A DNA stretch of 64,000 nt from Prevotella sp. (lineage in GTDB: Bacteria > Bacteroidota > Bacteroidia > Bacteroidales > Bacteroidaceae): contig JAFUST010000007.1 in the NCBI GenBank assembly GCA_017467535.1, forward strand, positions 1-64,000, written 5' to 3'. Below, in pieces: positions 1 through 8,315 of this stretch (the stretch's first letter is position 1; the number at the start of each line of letters is the position of its first letter). Made by a program: the position numbers and the translations under genes. Below the pieces are notes generated by a model. It was not told the DNA's origin and made no database searches. It was given only the letters and a program-made list of their open reading frames with translations.

Positions 1-91
1 TCTCAAAGGCCGTTCTTGACATTCCGGAGGACAGATACTCCTGTAATAATGCCATTCTCTTCTCATCTGTCTTCTCGCCATTTTGTCGCAT
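1..91 (-). pseudogene. Partial transposase-like HTH protein (cut by window edge)
   Basis: Reading the minus strand from an ATG at 91 gives about 30 residues in one open frame up to the window edge, ending in EYLSSGMSRTAFE. This resembles the N-terminal helix-turn-helix region of insertion-sequence transposases common in Bacteroidales, where a helix of the form LLQEYLSSG precedes the recognition helix. Only the N-terminus lies in the window, so whether the element is intact cannot be judged; it is entered as a pseudogene only because it is incomplete here. The neighbouring DNA is AT-rich, which fits a mobile element. The call rests on resemblance of a short stretch. Confidence 0.4.
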
Positions 92-97
92 ACTGAT

Positions 98-120
98 ACA
101 CTTTTTTATTGTAAAAGTGT
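98..120. terminator. Short hairpin beside the partial transposase
   Basis: ACACTTTT (98-105) pairs perfectly with AAAAGTGT (113-120) around the 7-nt loop TTATTGT. It lies just upstream of the transposase-like start and about 30 nt before the large plus-strand gene. It could be an insertion-sequence end structure, an operator or a weak terminator. Confidence 0.3.
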
Positions 121-150
121 CAACTTATTCAGTACACGTCAAACAAGCTG

Positions 151-3100
151 ATGACAAATGCGGCATCAAGAATCCTTTTTACACTGGCATTAATGTTAGG
201 AGGACTCTCAAACACATTTGCTTATAACCAGACATATAATCTGAATGTCGGTGACCAGTTTACGGTATATACAAGTTATCACTACTATACTAATGCTGTA
301 TTATGGACTTATGACTGGCAGGTCGTGGAACCAGTAACATATATAGGTTCTGCATCAACAAGCGTCACCTTCAAATGTATTGCCCCTTCTCCAAATGCGG
401 GTTCAATAATCCAGGCGGTAACTTATTACTATCAAAGTAATACGACATCGTCAGGTATTAACAAGGATGTGGATGATTGGAAGGTGTATGTCAAGGACAA
501 CTCGACTGTTTCTCTCAATAAGAACAGCATTTCATTAGACCCAGGCAGTTCGGAGTACCTGACGGCAACGCCAAGCAATTCCTCATATTCGGGAAGCTAC
601 ACATGGTCTTCGTCAAACTCTAATGCTGCATACATCAGTGGTAGCGGAAGTAATGTGCGCGTAGTTGCACAGAATTCTGGCAGTACTACCATTACCGTGA
701 AGTTAGATAATGGCAACTCAGCACAATGCAGCGTCACCGTCAGAACAATTGACGTGAGCAGTGCATCAGTCAGTCCTTCAACAAAATCTCTGGATATTGA
801 CGAAACGGCATCGTTGTCGTTATCCGTCTCTCCAAGCAACGCAACGATAACGTCACGCTCGTGGAAGTCAAAGAATAGCAGCGTGGTATCCGTCAGTTCG
901 TCGGGTGCTGTAACGGGTGTTTCTGAGGGCAGTACCGAGATTTACTGCATCGTAAATGGCAGTGTTACCTCTTCAAGCTGCAAGGTGACGGTTAGCAAGC
1001 CAAGCTTCACATTGAGTAACTCGTCGCCTTCGAACAATGCAACGAACCAGTCGGTGTTCATACAACCCTCGCTGACATTCTGTAGGGCCATCTACAAAGG
1101 AACAGCATTCTCGAACATCACGCTAAAAGACGGTGCAGAGAACAATGTAGAAGGTGCTGCATCAACAAATGGAAGCACATTGACTTTTGCACCTTCTGCA
1201 CCATTAAATCCTAACACGAGTTATACGCTCTCGGTTCCTGCATCAGCTGTTAAGGATAAATATGGGTCTGCCAATTCTGCCGTGACACGTACATTTACAA
1301 CAGGCAATCTTCAGAAATTAACTGTTTCTGTTTCTACGACAGAACGTTTCTTGTCAAAGGGAGAGAAGATAACCCTCAGTTCGAGCGGAACTAATGTCTC
1401 TATCTATTATACGCTGGACGGAAGTACGCCAACTGAGAAAAGCACGAAATACCAGACAGCCATTGTGTTAAACAACGATATCAAGTTGAGGGCTATCGCA
1501 ATGGGGGCTGGGTATGAAAGCAGTGATATGTTGTCGCAAGACTATTATGTGACGAATGTGGACATTGTGAAGAAGTTCCCAGATGCAGAAACCAGACTCT
1601 TTGAATATAAGGACGTAAACCCCTATATAACATTCAGTAATGGAATAGTCACCAGTACCAACATTGGTGGGGTGAAGGTCAAAAAGAACGGCACGGAAGA
1701 AGTGGCTGGTGATGTGATTGTTGCTGACAACTCTATCTTCTTTGTCCCAAAGCAGCCATTAGATTTAGGCTGCAACTATCAGGTGTCTATACCTGGCAAT
1801 GCCGTCAAGACTTGGCAGGGAGAAGAGAACAATGAAACATCTTGGTCGTTCAGCACAGGAAACTATGTAACCAACATAGCAATGGGAGGTCCAGAACTCG
1901 CTATGGCTGCAAAAACTGATGGTACGTTCCAAACTTGGGGCATGCGCTATAAGTCGGGCAATGCAGCAGATGGAAGTCATACGATCACATCGCAGCTCAC
2001 ACCATCTTCATTTATGGATAACGACTTCCGCTCCGTTTCATCCGGATATATGCACCACGCCATTATTAAGAATGATGGGAGCCTCTGGATGTGGGGACGA
2101 CAATACTGTGGCGAGTTTGGTAATAACTCTACAACTGGGTCTGCTAATCCTGTCAAGGTGATGGATGATGTGTCTGCCGTTTCTTGTGGAGGACAGACAA
2201 CAGCTATCATCACGACAGACGGGTCATTATGGATGTGCGGAAGGAACGATTTTGGCCAAATAGGAGACAACAGCGTTGTTAATCGCAGTGAACCTGTCAG
2301 AATCATGAGTGACGTAAGTTCCGCAGCAGCGGGATGGTGTGTTACCTATGCCATTAAAAATGATGGCAGTCTTTGGGCATGGGGATATAACGATAAGTAT
2401 TTGTTAGGCAATGGTGTAACAGATGATAGTTGGAGTCCTATAAAAGTATTGGATGACGTAGCTGTTGTTGCCACAAGTGCCACAGAGAGCAAGTGGGCAG
2501 CAGCCATCAAGACTGATGGAACATTGTGGGTGTGGGGCGAAACGCTGCCGTCACCAACAAAAGTTCTTGAAGAAGTAAGTTCGGTTGCCGTAGGTGCGGA
2601 TTATGTCGTAGCAGTCAGAAACGATGGGTCATTGTGGGCTTGGGGAGAAAACGACTATGGGCAAATTGGAAATGAGACAACAGTAGCTTCTAATTCCCCG
2701 TTGAAAGTAATGGATGATGTTTCTATGGTGGCATCCGGTGGTCAAACGACAATGGTTAATATGCAGAATGGAAGTGTGTGGACTTGGGGACGTAACAATA
2801 CCGGTTTGCTTGGTGATGGAAGCACACCTTCGTTGACAGCCTATAACTCGAAACCTGTACAAGTGATTGAAGGTCGTAGTTCATCGCCGCTTACAGGTAT
2901 CGCTTCGCGCAAGAAGACATATCGGATTGCAGAGGGAAGCCTGAATGTTATTGACGCTATTCCCGTTCCTATGAATGGCGTGTATCAAGAAATAACTTGG
3001 ACAAGTCAGGACAACAATATCGTCAGTGTTCAAGGACGAGGAGTAATCAAGGCAGAATCATTTGGCGAGACAGACGTTGTATCTACTATTAAGAATGACA

Positions 3101-3381
3101 AGGGCAGCGAATATACTATGACTTGCCATGTAATAGTGACCGATGCTACTGGTATCAACAATGTATGCAATAACAACAATGGCGTAATTGTATGGGCAGA
3201 CAAACGTATGATACACATTGACGGATTGCAGATTGGCCAACACATATACGTCTATGGGGCTGACGGCACGCTGGTTTATCAGGGAATTGCTAATAGCGCA
3301 ACTTACACAATACCAATCAACAGCAGTGGCGTATATGTTGTTCGAGTAGACAGAATCTCCGAAAAGGTTTTAGTCAGATAG
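151..3381 (+). CDS. Secreted multidomain protein: BIG2/Ig-like domains, RCC1-type repeats, type IX-like sorting tail
   Basis: A 1076-aa protein with an N-terminal signal peptide (about residues 1-24). Two BIG2-type Ig domains follow (about 125-285), then two SbsA/Big_5-like Ig domains (about 290-385 and 475-575) flanking a CHB_HEX_C-like segment with YYTLDGSTPT (about 390-470). Residues about 580-910 hold at least six RCC1-like repeats carrying DGSLWMWG or DGSLWAWG, expected to form a beta-propeller. A further BIG2-like domain and a short tail ending GVYVVRVDRISEKVLVR complete it; the tail resembles type IX secretion sorting domains. The likely location is the cell surface or medium, with a binding or adhesion role by inference. 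No catalytic motif was seen. Codon use is more AT-rich than in the rest of the window and it sits beside a transposase remnant, suggesting transfer. Confidence 0.8.
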   Translation: MTNAASRILFTLALMLGGLSNTFAYNQTYNLNVGDQFTVYTSYHYYTNAVLWTYDWQVVEPVTYIGSASTSVTFKCIAPSPNAGSIIQAVTYYYQSNTTSSGINKDVDDWKVYVKDNSTVSLNKNSISLDPGSSEYLTATPSNSSYSGSYTWSSSNSNAAYISGSGSNVRVVAQNSGSTTITVKLDNGNSAQCSVTVRTIDVSSASVSPSTKSLDIDETASLSLSVSPSNATITSRSWKSKNSSVVSVSSSGAVTGVSEGSTEIYCIVNGSVTSSSCKVTVSKPSFTLSNSSPSNNATNQSVFIQPSLTFCRAIYKGTAFSNITLKDGAENNVEGAASTNGSTLTFAPSAPLNPNTSYTLSVPASAVKDKYGSANSAVTRTFTTGNLQKLTVSVSTTERFLSKGEKITLSSSGTNVSIYYTLDGSTPTEKSTKYQTAIVLNNDIKLRAIAMGAGYESSDMLSQDYYVTNVDIVKKFPDAETRLFEYKDVNPYITFSNGIVTSTNIGGVKVKKNGTEEVAGDVIVADNSIFFVPKQPLDLGCNYQVSIPGNAVKTWQGEENNETSWSFSTGNYVTNIAMGGPELAMAAKTDGTFQTWGMRYKSGNAADGSHTITSQLTPSSFMDNDFRSVSSGYMHHAIIKNDGSLWMWGRQYCGEFGNNSTTGSANPVKVMDDVSAVSCGGQTTAIITTDGSLWMCGRNDFGQIGDNSVVNRSEPVRIMSDVSSAAAGWCVTYAIKNDGSLWAWGYNDKYLLGNGVTDDSWSPIKVLDDVAVVATSATESKWAAAIKTDGTLWVWGETLPSPTKVLEEVSSVAVGADYVVAVRNDGSLWAWGENDYGQIGNETTVASNSPLKVMDDVSMVASGGQTTMVNMQNGSVWTWGRNNTGLLGDGSTPSLTAYNSKPVQVIEGRSSSPLTGIASRKKTYRIAEGSLNVIDAIPVPMNGVYQEITWTSQDNNIVSVQGRGVIKAESFGETDVVSTIKNDKGSEYTMTCHVIVTDATGINNVCNNNNGVIVWADKRMIHIDGLQIGQHIYVYGADGTLVYQGIANSATYTIPINSSGVYVVRVDRISEKVLVR

Positions 3382-3392
3382 GACTTGTGTAT

Positions 3393-3429
3393 AATGAAAT
3401 AGCCGCTCTTCTTGAGTGGCTATTTCATT
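3393..3429 (+). terminator. Strong hairpin terminator after the RCC1-repeat gene
   Basis: AATGAAATAGCC (3393-3404) plus GCTC pairs with GAGT plus GGCTATTTCATT (3418-3429) around the loop TTCTT, a stem of about 16 bp. It begins 11 nt after the stop codon. The T-rich arm can also end transcripts from the other side. Confidence 0.7.
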
Positions 3430-3501
3430 TACAAGAGTGTGAATTATCACTAACAGAAAAAATAGTGGAAATCTAAGTGTAAGCACCCGAACGAATACCT
3501 G

Positions 3502-3569
3502 TTGTAGCAGTTGTAGTTTAGTTGTACCTTTGCCCCCACAATAGTGCACCCGAACTGCAACTGCTACAA
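3502..3569. repeat. Inverted repeat enclosing a promoter-like element
   Basis: The gap between 3382 and 3684 is the only stretch over 300 nt without a gene in the window. After the terminator it holds 17-nt inverted arms, 3502-3518 and 3553-3569, which match at 16 of 17 positions. A TACCTTTG element (3525-3532) lies between them. GCACCCGAAC also occurs as a direct repeat, before the left arm and just before the right arm. The arrangement looks like an operator or small mobile-element end, but this is inference. Confidence 0.5.
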
Positions 3570-3607
3570 TTATGAGTCCCCAACGACAAACATTTCTCCC
3601 TTTTATT

Positions 3608-3639
3608 TTTGGTTGTTTCAAGGAAATAAACTAACTTTG
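3608..3639 (+). promoter_or_regulatory. Bacteroidales-type promoter for the 3685 gene
   Basis: TTTG (3608-3611), a 20-nt spacer and TAACTTTG (3632-3639) match the -33/-7 consensus of the phylum. Transcription would start near 3646, about 39 nt before the gene. Confidence 0.65.
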
Positions 3640-3684
3640 CAGGCATGAATGAGAGAATAAATCTTACGAAAGGAGTTTCAACCT

Positions 3685-4155
3685 ATGACGAATGTGTTTT
3701 TCCCAAACGAAAAGGTGCAGGAAGATGATTTGTACTTTGTCTGCTATATGGTGGAGCGTATTGCCCGCCGACTGAAGCAACCGAAGAATTATGTGGTGAA
3801 TACTATGGGGCATGACGAATTGGCCAGGAAACTCTCACTGGCTGATGTGCTTCACTCGGAGAATCCCCTGGCTGTAGAGGCTGACTGGATAGACGAATAT
3901 CAACTACAGCCGGGGGACTATGATGTGACGCAGGTGGATCCGGAACTATGCGATAAGATTCCTTCTGCTACGCAAATGGGTAAGGTGTATAAGCGTCTCA
4001 TCGTTCACACGCTCAACAGCGAGGAGGATTATGCTGATGGGATGCTGCGCGTTTTCAATGACCCGATATGCGAGGTGATAGATGACTATAATTGTAGTGC
4101 CTATTACGAGCCGTCACCTTATATTGTGCGTAGTTACTATGCTGGAGGCTTTTAG
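3685..4155 (+). CDS. Uncharacterised 156-aa cytoplasmic protein
   Basis: I do not recognise a named family with confidence. The protein has no signal peptide or membrane segment and is acidic towards its C-terminus. Residues about 10-70 (YFVCYMVERIARRLKQ then ENPLAVEADWIDEYQL) look like a compact helical domain somewhat reminiscent of small DUF3791-type Bacteroidales proteins. A tyrosine-rich C-terminal end follows. The ATG at 3685 is placed about 39 nt after the predicted transcription start and no Shine-Dalgarno sequence is visible, as usual for this phylum. It stands alone, convergent with the GH43 gene, and shares the AT-rich codon use of the first 4 kb. It could be an orphan toxin-antitoxin-like component, but nothing shows this directly. 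Confidence 0.6.
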   Translation: MTNVFFPNEKVQEDDLYFVCYMVERIARRLKQPKNYVVNTMGHDELARKLSLADVLHSENPLAVEADWIDEYQLQPGDYDVTQVDPELCDKIPSATQMGKVYKRLIVHTLNSEEDYADGMLRVFNDPICEVIDDYNCSAYYEPSPYIVRSYYAGGF

Positions 4156-4174
4156 GATACTGGGAGTTCCTGAT

Positions 4175-5227
4175 TTATTCGCGCCTTAACTCCGGCCAGC
4201 CGTCTGCTGTCCAACTGATGGGATGCTGGATGAGCATGGCGGCACCACCATGGGTGGCACTGTAGCCGTGGCAGATGAAGAGGTCTTCGCCATCGAAGTT
4301 GTAGGCGGCGCAGTGGCCGGCGGCTTCCCATTCTTTTTTGTCACCTTCCAGGAAGAGCGTTCCGCCACCGAGGAGCATGTCCTTGCCCTCGCGGTCGAGA
4401 TAGGGGCCACTGACTGTCTTGCTTCGTCCTACAGCCACGCGATAGTTGCTCTTGGCACCACGACAGCAGTAGTCCCAGGACACGAAGAGATAGTAGTAAC
4501 CGTCATGATGAAAGATGAAGGGCGCCTCGATGGCGTTGCGTCCTGCAAAGCGTGAGGTGGGATTCTCGGCTGCATTCTGGTCGTTTGGATGATGGCGACG
4601 GGCTATGGTGACGGGCTTCGAGGCCAAGTGCATGGTGGAGTCGAGGCGCGCCAGTTGGATGCCATCCCAGAAGGAGCCCCAGACCAGCCAGGGGGAGTCT
4701 GATTCGTCAATGACGAAATTCGGGTCGATGGCGTTCCAGTTGTCACCAGATGTGGTGCCGTCAGCATTGACCTTCCAGTCGTGGGAGGCAACGATGCACC
4801 CCTCATCCTGCCAGATGTTGGCCGCCAGGGACCGACTACTGATCAGACCGATGGCCGAGCCGTTCTTGCCGAAGGTTGAACAACTGTAGGCCATCCACCA
4901 CCGACCATGCCATCGGATGACATCGGGGGCCCAGACGTGATTCCTGAAGCCCGGTACGGAGTCGGTGGTCCATCCCGGGATGACGGTCATCACGGGTTGT
5001 GGCAGCACCGTCCATGTCTGGCGGTCCTTGGAGGTCATCTGCTGGATGCCCATACCTGTAGCATAGATATAGTATGTGTCATCCTCTTTGGCCATGACCG
5101 GGTCGTGGACTAAAGGCTTATCTGTCTGATATGCCTCACGTTGGTGGCGGGGTCGGCGAGACTCCTGCGCCTCTGTTGTTGAGGCTATGGCCACGAGGGC
5201 CATAGCCATTAGAAGTGTTCGTTTCAT
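4175..5227 (-). CDS. Secreted glycoside hydrolase family 43 protein (arabinanase-like)
   Basis: A 350-aa protein with a cleavable signal peptide (about residues 1-20, ending STTEAQ). The rest is one five-bladed GH43 propeller. The expected acidic triad is visible: the base Asp in HDPVMAKEDDTYYIYAT, the middle Asp in DPNFVIDESDSPWLVWGSFW, and the acid Glu in IEAPFIFHHDGYYYLF. The segments HVWAPDVIRW and GPYLDREGKDMLLGGG are typical of endo-1,5-alpha-L-arabinanase-type members. It probably hydrolyses arabinan side chains of plant pectin in the periplasm or at the surface; the substrate is inferred. It lies 22 nt downstream of proS on the same strand and may be read with it. Length is normal for the family and all key residues are present. 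Confidence 0.85.
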   Translation of the reverse strand: MKRTLLMAMALVAIASTTEAQESRRPRHQREAYQTDKPLVHDPVMAKEDDTYYIYATGMGIQQMTSKDRQTWTVLPQPVMTVIPGWTTDSVPGFRNHVWAPDVIRWHGRWWMAYSCSTFGKNGSAIGLISSRSLAANIWQDEGCIVASHDWKVNADGTTSGDNWNAIDPNFVIDESDSPWLVWGSFWDGIQLARLDSTMHLASKPVTIARRHHPNDQNAAENPTSRFAGRNAIEAPFIFHHDGYYYLFVSWDYCCRGAKSNYRVAVGRSKTVSGPYLDREGKDMLLGGGTLFLEGDKKEWEAAGHCAAYNFDGEDLFICHGYSATHGGAAMLIQHPISWTADGWPELRRE

Positions 5228-5249
5228 GTTTTGTGTTGTGGTTAGACAA

Positions 5250-6725
5250 TCAGTAACTGCGGGCGATGATGACGCGGGCCTTCGAGGGCTTGCCGCTCAC
5301 CATGTCGACACCGGGTGTCTGCTCTACGCCGAAGGGCACGCAGCGGATGGTGGCCTGCGTCTCTTCCTTGATCTGAGCCTCGGTCTCGGCAGTGCCGTCC
5401 CAGTGGCAGAGGAAGAAGCCGCCGTCCTTCACGCGCTCCTTGAACTCCTCGTAGTTATCGCACTCGTAGATGTGGGCATCGCGATAGGCCTTGGCCTTCT
5501 CGAAGATATTCTTCTGGATGTCCTCCAGCAGGTGCTCCACATAGTCGACGATGCCCTCGAGGGGACGGGTCTCCTTCTCCAGCGTGTCGCGACGCATCAC
5601 CTCGATGGTGCCGTTCTCCAGGTCGCGGGCTCCGAGGACGAGGCGCACGGGCACGCCCTTCAGTTCGTAGTCGGCAAACTTGAAGCCGGGACGCTTGTTG
5701 TCGGCATCGTCGAACTTCACCGAAATGCCCTTCTGGCGCAACTGCTCGATGATGGGCTGTACCTCGCGGTTGACAATCTCCATCTGCTCGGGCTTGGTGG
5801 CGATGGGGATGATGACCACTTGGATGGGGGCGAGACGCGGCGGCAGCACGAGACCGTTGTCGTCGGAGTGGGTCATGATGAGGGCACCAATCAGACGGGT
5901 AGACACGCCCCACGACGTGGCCCACACGTATTCGGGCTTGTTCTCCTTATTAAGATAGGTGACGTCGAACGCCTTGGCGAAGTTCTGACCCAGGAAGTGC
6001 GAGGTGCCGCTCTGCAGGGCCTTGCCGTCCTGCATCATGGCCTCGATGGTGTAGGTGTCCAGTGCGCCGGCGAAACGCTCGGTCTCGCTCTTCACGCCCT
6101 GTACCACGGGCACGGCCATCCACTCTTCGGCGAACTGGGCGTAGACCTTCAGCATCTTCTGTGCTTCCTGCTCGGCCTCCTCGCGGGTGGCGTGGGCCGT
6201 ATGGCCCTCCTGCCAGAGGAACTCTGAGGTGCGCAGGAAGGGGCGGGTGCGCATCTCCCAGCGCATCACGTTGCACCACTGGTTGCACATCAGGGGCAGG
6301 TCGCGCCACGAGTGGATCCAGTTCTTATAGGTGTTCCAGATGATGGTCTCTGAGGTGGGGCGGATGATGAGTTCCTCATCGAGTTTTGCGGCAGGGTCTA
6401 CCACCACACCGCCATCGGCTGCCTTCAGGCGGTAGTGGGTCACCACGGCGCACTCCTTGGCGAAGCCCTCCACGTGCTCGGCCTCGCGGCTGAGGAACGA
6501 CTTCGGGATCAGCAGGGGGAAGTAGGCGTTCTGGGCGCCCGTCTCCTTGAACATCTTGTCCAGTTGCTGCTGCATCTTCTCCCAGATGGCGTAGCCATAG
6601 GGCTTGATGACCATACATCCACGCACGGCTGACTGTTCGGCCAGGTCGGCCTTGACCACCAGATCGTTGTACCACTGGCTGTAATTGTCAGCGCGTTTTG
6701 TTAAATCTTTTAATTCTTTTGCCAT
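5250..6725 (-). CDS. proS: Prolyl-tRNA synthetase, archaeal/eukaryote-like short form
   Basis: A 491-aa class II aminoacyl-tRNA synthetase that attaches proline to tRNA-Pro. The catalytic core shows motif 2 ([20 protein letters not shown]) and [16 protein letters not shown]; an anticodon-binding domain with [10 protein letters not shown] follows. The insertion editing domain of the long bacterial form is absent, and the protein ends in the short C-terminal zinc-domain-like tail finishing RSY. This is the form found in Bacteroidetes. The ATG at 6725 follows a TACCTTTG element on the same strand by about 30 nt. The GH43 gene lies 22 nt downstream. Confidence 0.96.
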   Translation of the reverse strand: MAKELKDLTKRADNYSQWYNDLVVKADLAEQSAVRGCMVIKPYGYAIWEKMQQQLDKMFKETGAQNAYFPLLIPKSFLSREAEHVEGFAKECAVVTHYRLKAADGGVVVDPAAKLDEELIIRPTSETIIWNTYKNWIHSWRDLPLMCNQWCNVMRWEMRTRPFLRTSEFLWQEGHTAHATREEAEQEAQKMLKVYAQFAEEWMAVPVVQGVKSETERFAGALDTYTIEAMMQDGKALQSGTSHFLGQNFAKAFDVTYLNKENKPEYVWATSWGVSTRLIGALIMTHSDDNGLVLPPRLAPIQVVIIPIATKPEQMEIVNREVQPIIEQLRQKGISVKFDDADNKRPGFKFADYELKGVPVRLVLGARDLENGTIEVMRRDTLEKETRPLEGIVDYVEHLLEDIQKNIFEKAKAYRDAHIYECDNYEEFKERVKDGGFFLCHWDGTAETEAQIKEETQATIRCVPFGVEQTPGVDMVSGKPSKARVIIARSY

Positions 6726-6755
6726 GATTTACACAATAAATTTAAAAATTTGGTG

Positions 6756-6763
6756 CAAAGGTA
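6756..6763 (-). promoter_or_regulatory. -7 promoter element of proS
   Basis: On the minus strand the sequence reads TACCTTTG, about 30 nt before the proS start. No clear -33 TTTG is seen. The DNA further upstream is a short microrepeat of GAGAATTG-like units (about 6771-6800). Confidence 0.5.
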
Positions 6764-6806
6764 CAAAATAATTGAGAATTGAGAATTGGGAATTGAGATT
6801 TTTTTC

Positions 6807-6814
6807 TAACTTTG
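6807..6814 (+). promoter_or_regulatory. -7 promoter element of the OmpA-like lipoprotein gene
   Basis: TAACTTTG followed by C, 52 nt before the ATG at 6867, fits the -7 consensus. The -33 element is weak (TTGG near 6786). Confidence 0.5.
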
Positions 6815-6866
6815 CATCCGAAAAGGAATACGTTTAACATTTTATTAATAAAAACCAACTTAGATT

Positions 6867-7541
6867 ATGAAGAAAATGAAAGTAGTGATCCTGACGCTCT
6901 GCGCTGGATTGATCATGGCAGGTTGCAACAACCTGGGTAAGGGAGCCGCTATTGGTGCAGGTGGTGGTGCTGTGCTGGGTGCCATCGTTGGCAAGATTGC
7001 CGGCAACACCGCTGTAGGAGCAGCCATCGGTACAGCCGTAGGCGCTGGCACGGGTGCCCTCATCGGCAAGCATATGGACAAGGTGAAGGCTGAGGCTGAG
7101 GCCGTGAAGAACGCCCAAGTGGAAAGCGTGACCGACGCCAATGGCCTGCAGGCCGTGAAACTGACCTTCGACTCTGGTATCCTCTTCGCCACCAACAAGG
7201 CTACGCTGAATGCCAACTCGAAGGCTGCCCTCAACCAGTGCGCCACACTGCTGAAGAACAACAGCGACTGCGACATCGCCATCTATGGCCATACCGACAG
7301 CACCGGTTCTGATGCCATCAACAACCCGCTTTCTGTCAACCGTGCCAAGGCTGTGCAGTCTTATCTGCTGGGCCAGGGTGTGAGCAGCACCCAGATCCGC
7401 ACCGTCGACGGTCAGGGCTCTACCAATCCCGTGGCTGACAACTCTACGGCTGCTGGTCGTCAGCAGAACCGTCGTGTGGAGATCTACATGTACGCTTCGC
7501 AGGCCATGATCCAGGCTGCAGAGGCTGGCACGCTGCAGTAA
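6867..7541 (+). CDS. OmpA-family lipoprotein with glycine-zipper segment
   Basis: A 224-aa outer-membrane lipoprotein that probably tethers the outer membrane to peptidoglycan. The signal peptide ends in a lipobox-like LIMAGC with the lipidated Cys at residue 20. Residues about 24-67 are a glycine/alanine zipper (AIGAGGGAVLGAIVGKIAG and a second half), followed by a short helical linker. The C-terminal OmpA domain (about 95-215) contains the peptidoglycan-binding Asp in YGHTDSTG and Arg in QNRRVEIY. The mtgA gene begins 10 nt after the stop, so the two are probably co-transcribed and linked in wall maintenance. Confidence 0.92.
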   Translation: MKKMKVVILTLCAGLIMAGCNNLGKGAAIGAGGGAVLGAIVGKIAGNTAVGAAIGTAVGAGTGALIGKHMDKVKAEAEAVKNAQVESVTDANGLQAVKLTFDSGILFATNKATLNANSKAALNQCATLLKNNSDCDIAIYGHTDSTGSDAINNPLSVNRAKAVQSYLLGQGVSSTQIRTVDGQGSTNPVADNSTAAGRQQNRRVEIYMYASQAMIQAAEAGTLQ

Positions 7542-7551
7542 TCCCGAGAGG

Positions 7552-8229
7552 ATGAAAAGACTGCTACGGCGTATCCGCCAGGTCGTCCAGTGGACGGCAG
7601 CACTCTTCTTCGGCACTACCATTCTTGCAGTGGTAGTGCTGAAGTTTTTTCCTGTCTACTACACACCCCTCATGTTCATACGCCTCTTCCAACTGGACAA
7701 GCCCCGCATCACACATACCTGGGTGCCCCTGAGCGAGATGTCGCCCCAGATGCCCCTGGCCGTGATGGCCAGCGAGGATGCCCGCTTCGCCTCTCACCAC
7801 GGCTTCGACTTCAAAGCCATCAAGGCGGCAGCCGAGCGCAACGCCCGCCATCCGGAGAAGAACAGGCTGGGGGCCTCCACCATCTCGCAGCAGACGGCCA
7901 AGAACGTCTTTTTGTGGCCTGGCCGCTCATGGCTGCGCAAGGGACTGGAGGCCTATTTCACCGTGCTCATCGAACTGCTGTGGTCTAAGGAGCGCATCAT
8001 GGAGGTCTACCTGAACAGCATCGAGACGGCCCCCGGCGTCTACGGCGTACAGGCCGTGGCTCGCGCGCATTTCGGCTGCGACGCCAGCCAACTCTCGGCA
8101 GAGCAGTGCGCCCTGATTGCCGCCACGCTGCCCAATCCCCGCCGCTTCAGCAGCAAGACGCCGAGTCCCTACATGAAGAAGCGTCAGCGGTGGATACTGA
8201 ACAATATGCGATATGTAGAGCCCCTGTAA
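7552..8229 (+). CDS. mtgA: Monofunctional peptidoglycan glycosyltransferase
   Basis: A 225-aa GT51 enzyme that polymerises lipid II into glycan strands at the outer face of the inner membrane. A single transmembrane anchor lies at about residues 12-35. The catalytic Glu is in MASEDARFASHHGFDF. The family block GASTISQQTAKNVFLWPGRS, the second Glu region WSKERIMEVYLNSIE and GVYGVQAVARAHFG are all present. There is no transpeptidase domain, so this is the MtgA type and not a bifunctional penicillin-binding protein. It is 10 nt downstream of the OmpA-like lipoprotein gene. Confidence 0.93.
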   Translation: MKRLLRRIRQVVQWTAALFFGTTILAVVVLKFFPVYYTPLMFIRLFQLDKPRITHTWVPLSEMSPQMPLAVMASEDARFASHHGFDFKAIKAAAERNARHPEKNRLGASTISQQTAKNVFLWPGRSWLRKGLEAYFTVLIELLWSKERIMEVYLNSIETAPGVYGVQAVARAHFGCDASQLSAEQCALIAATLPNPRRFSSKTPSPYMKKRQRWILNNMRYVEPL

Positions 8230-8279
8230 CTTTCAGAAGTTTTTTCTCAATTTATAGGCGCTGTTTGCAAAGAATTTCG

Positions 8280-8287
8280 TACCTTTG
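8280..8287 (+). promoter_or_regulatory. -7 promoter element of tsaD
   Basis: TACCTTTG lies 28 nt before the tsaD ATG and is followed by CACC. A -33 TTTG at the right distance is not evident. Confidence 0.5.
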
Positions 8288-8315
8288 CACCCGATTTACG
8301 TAATGCGCGTTAACC

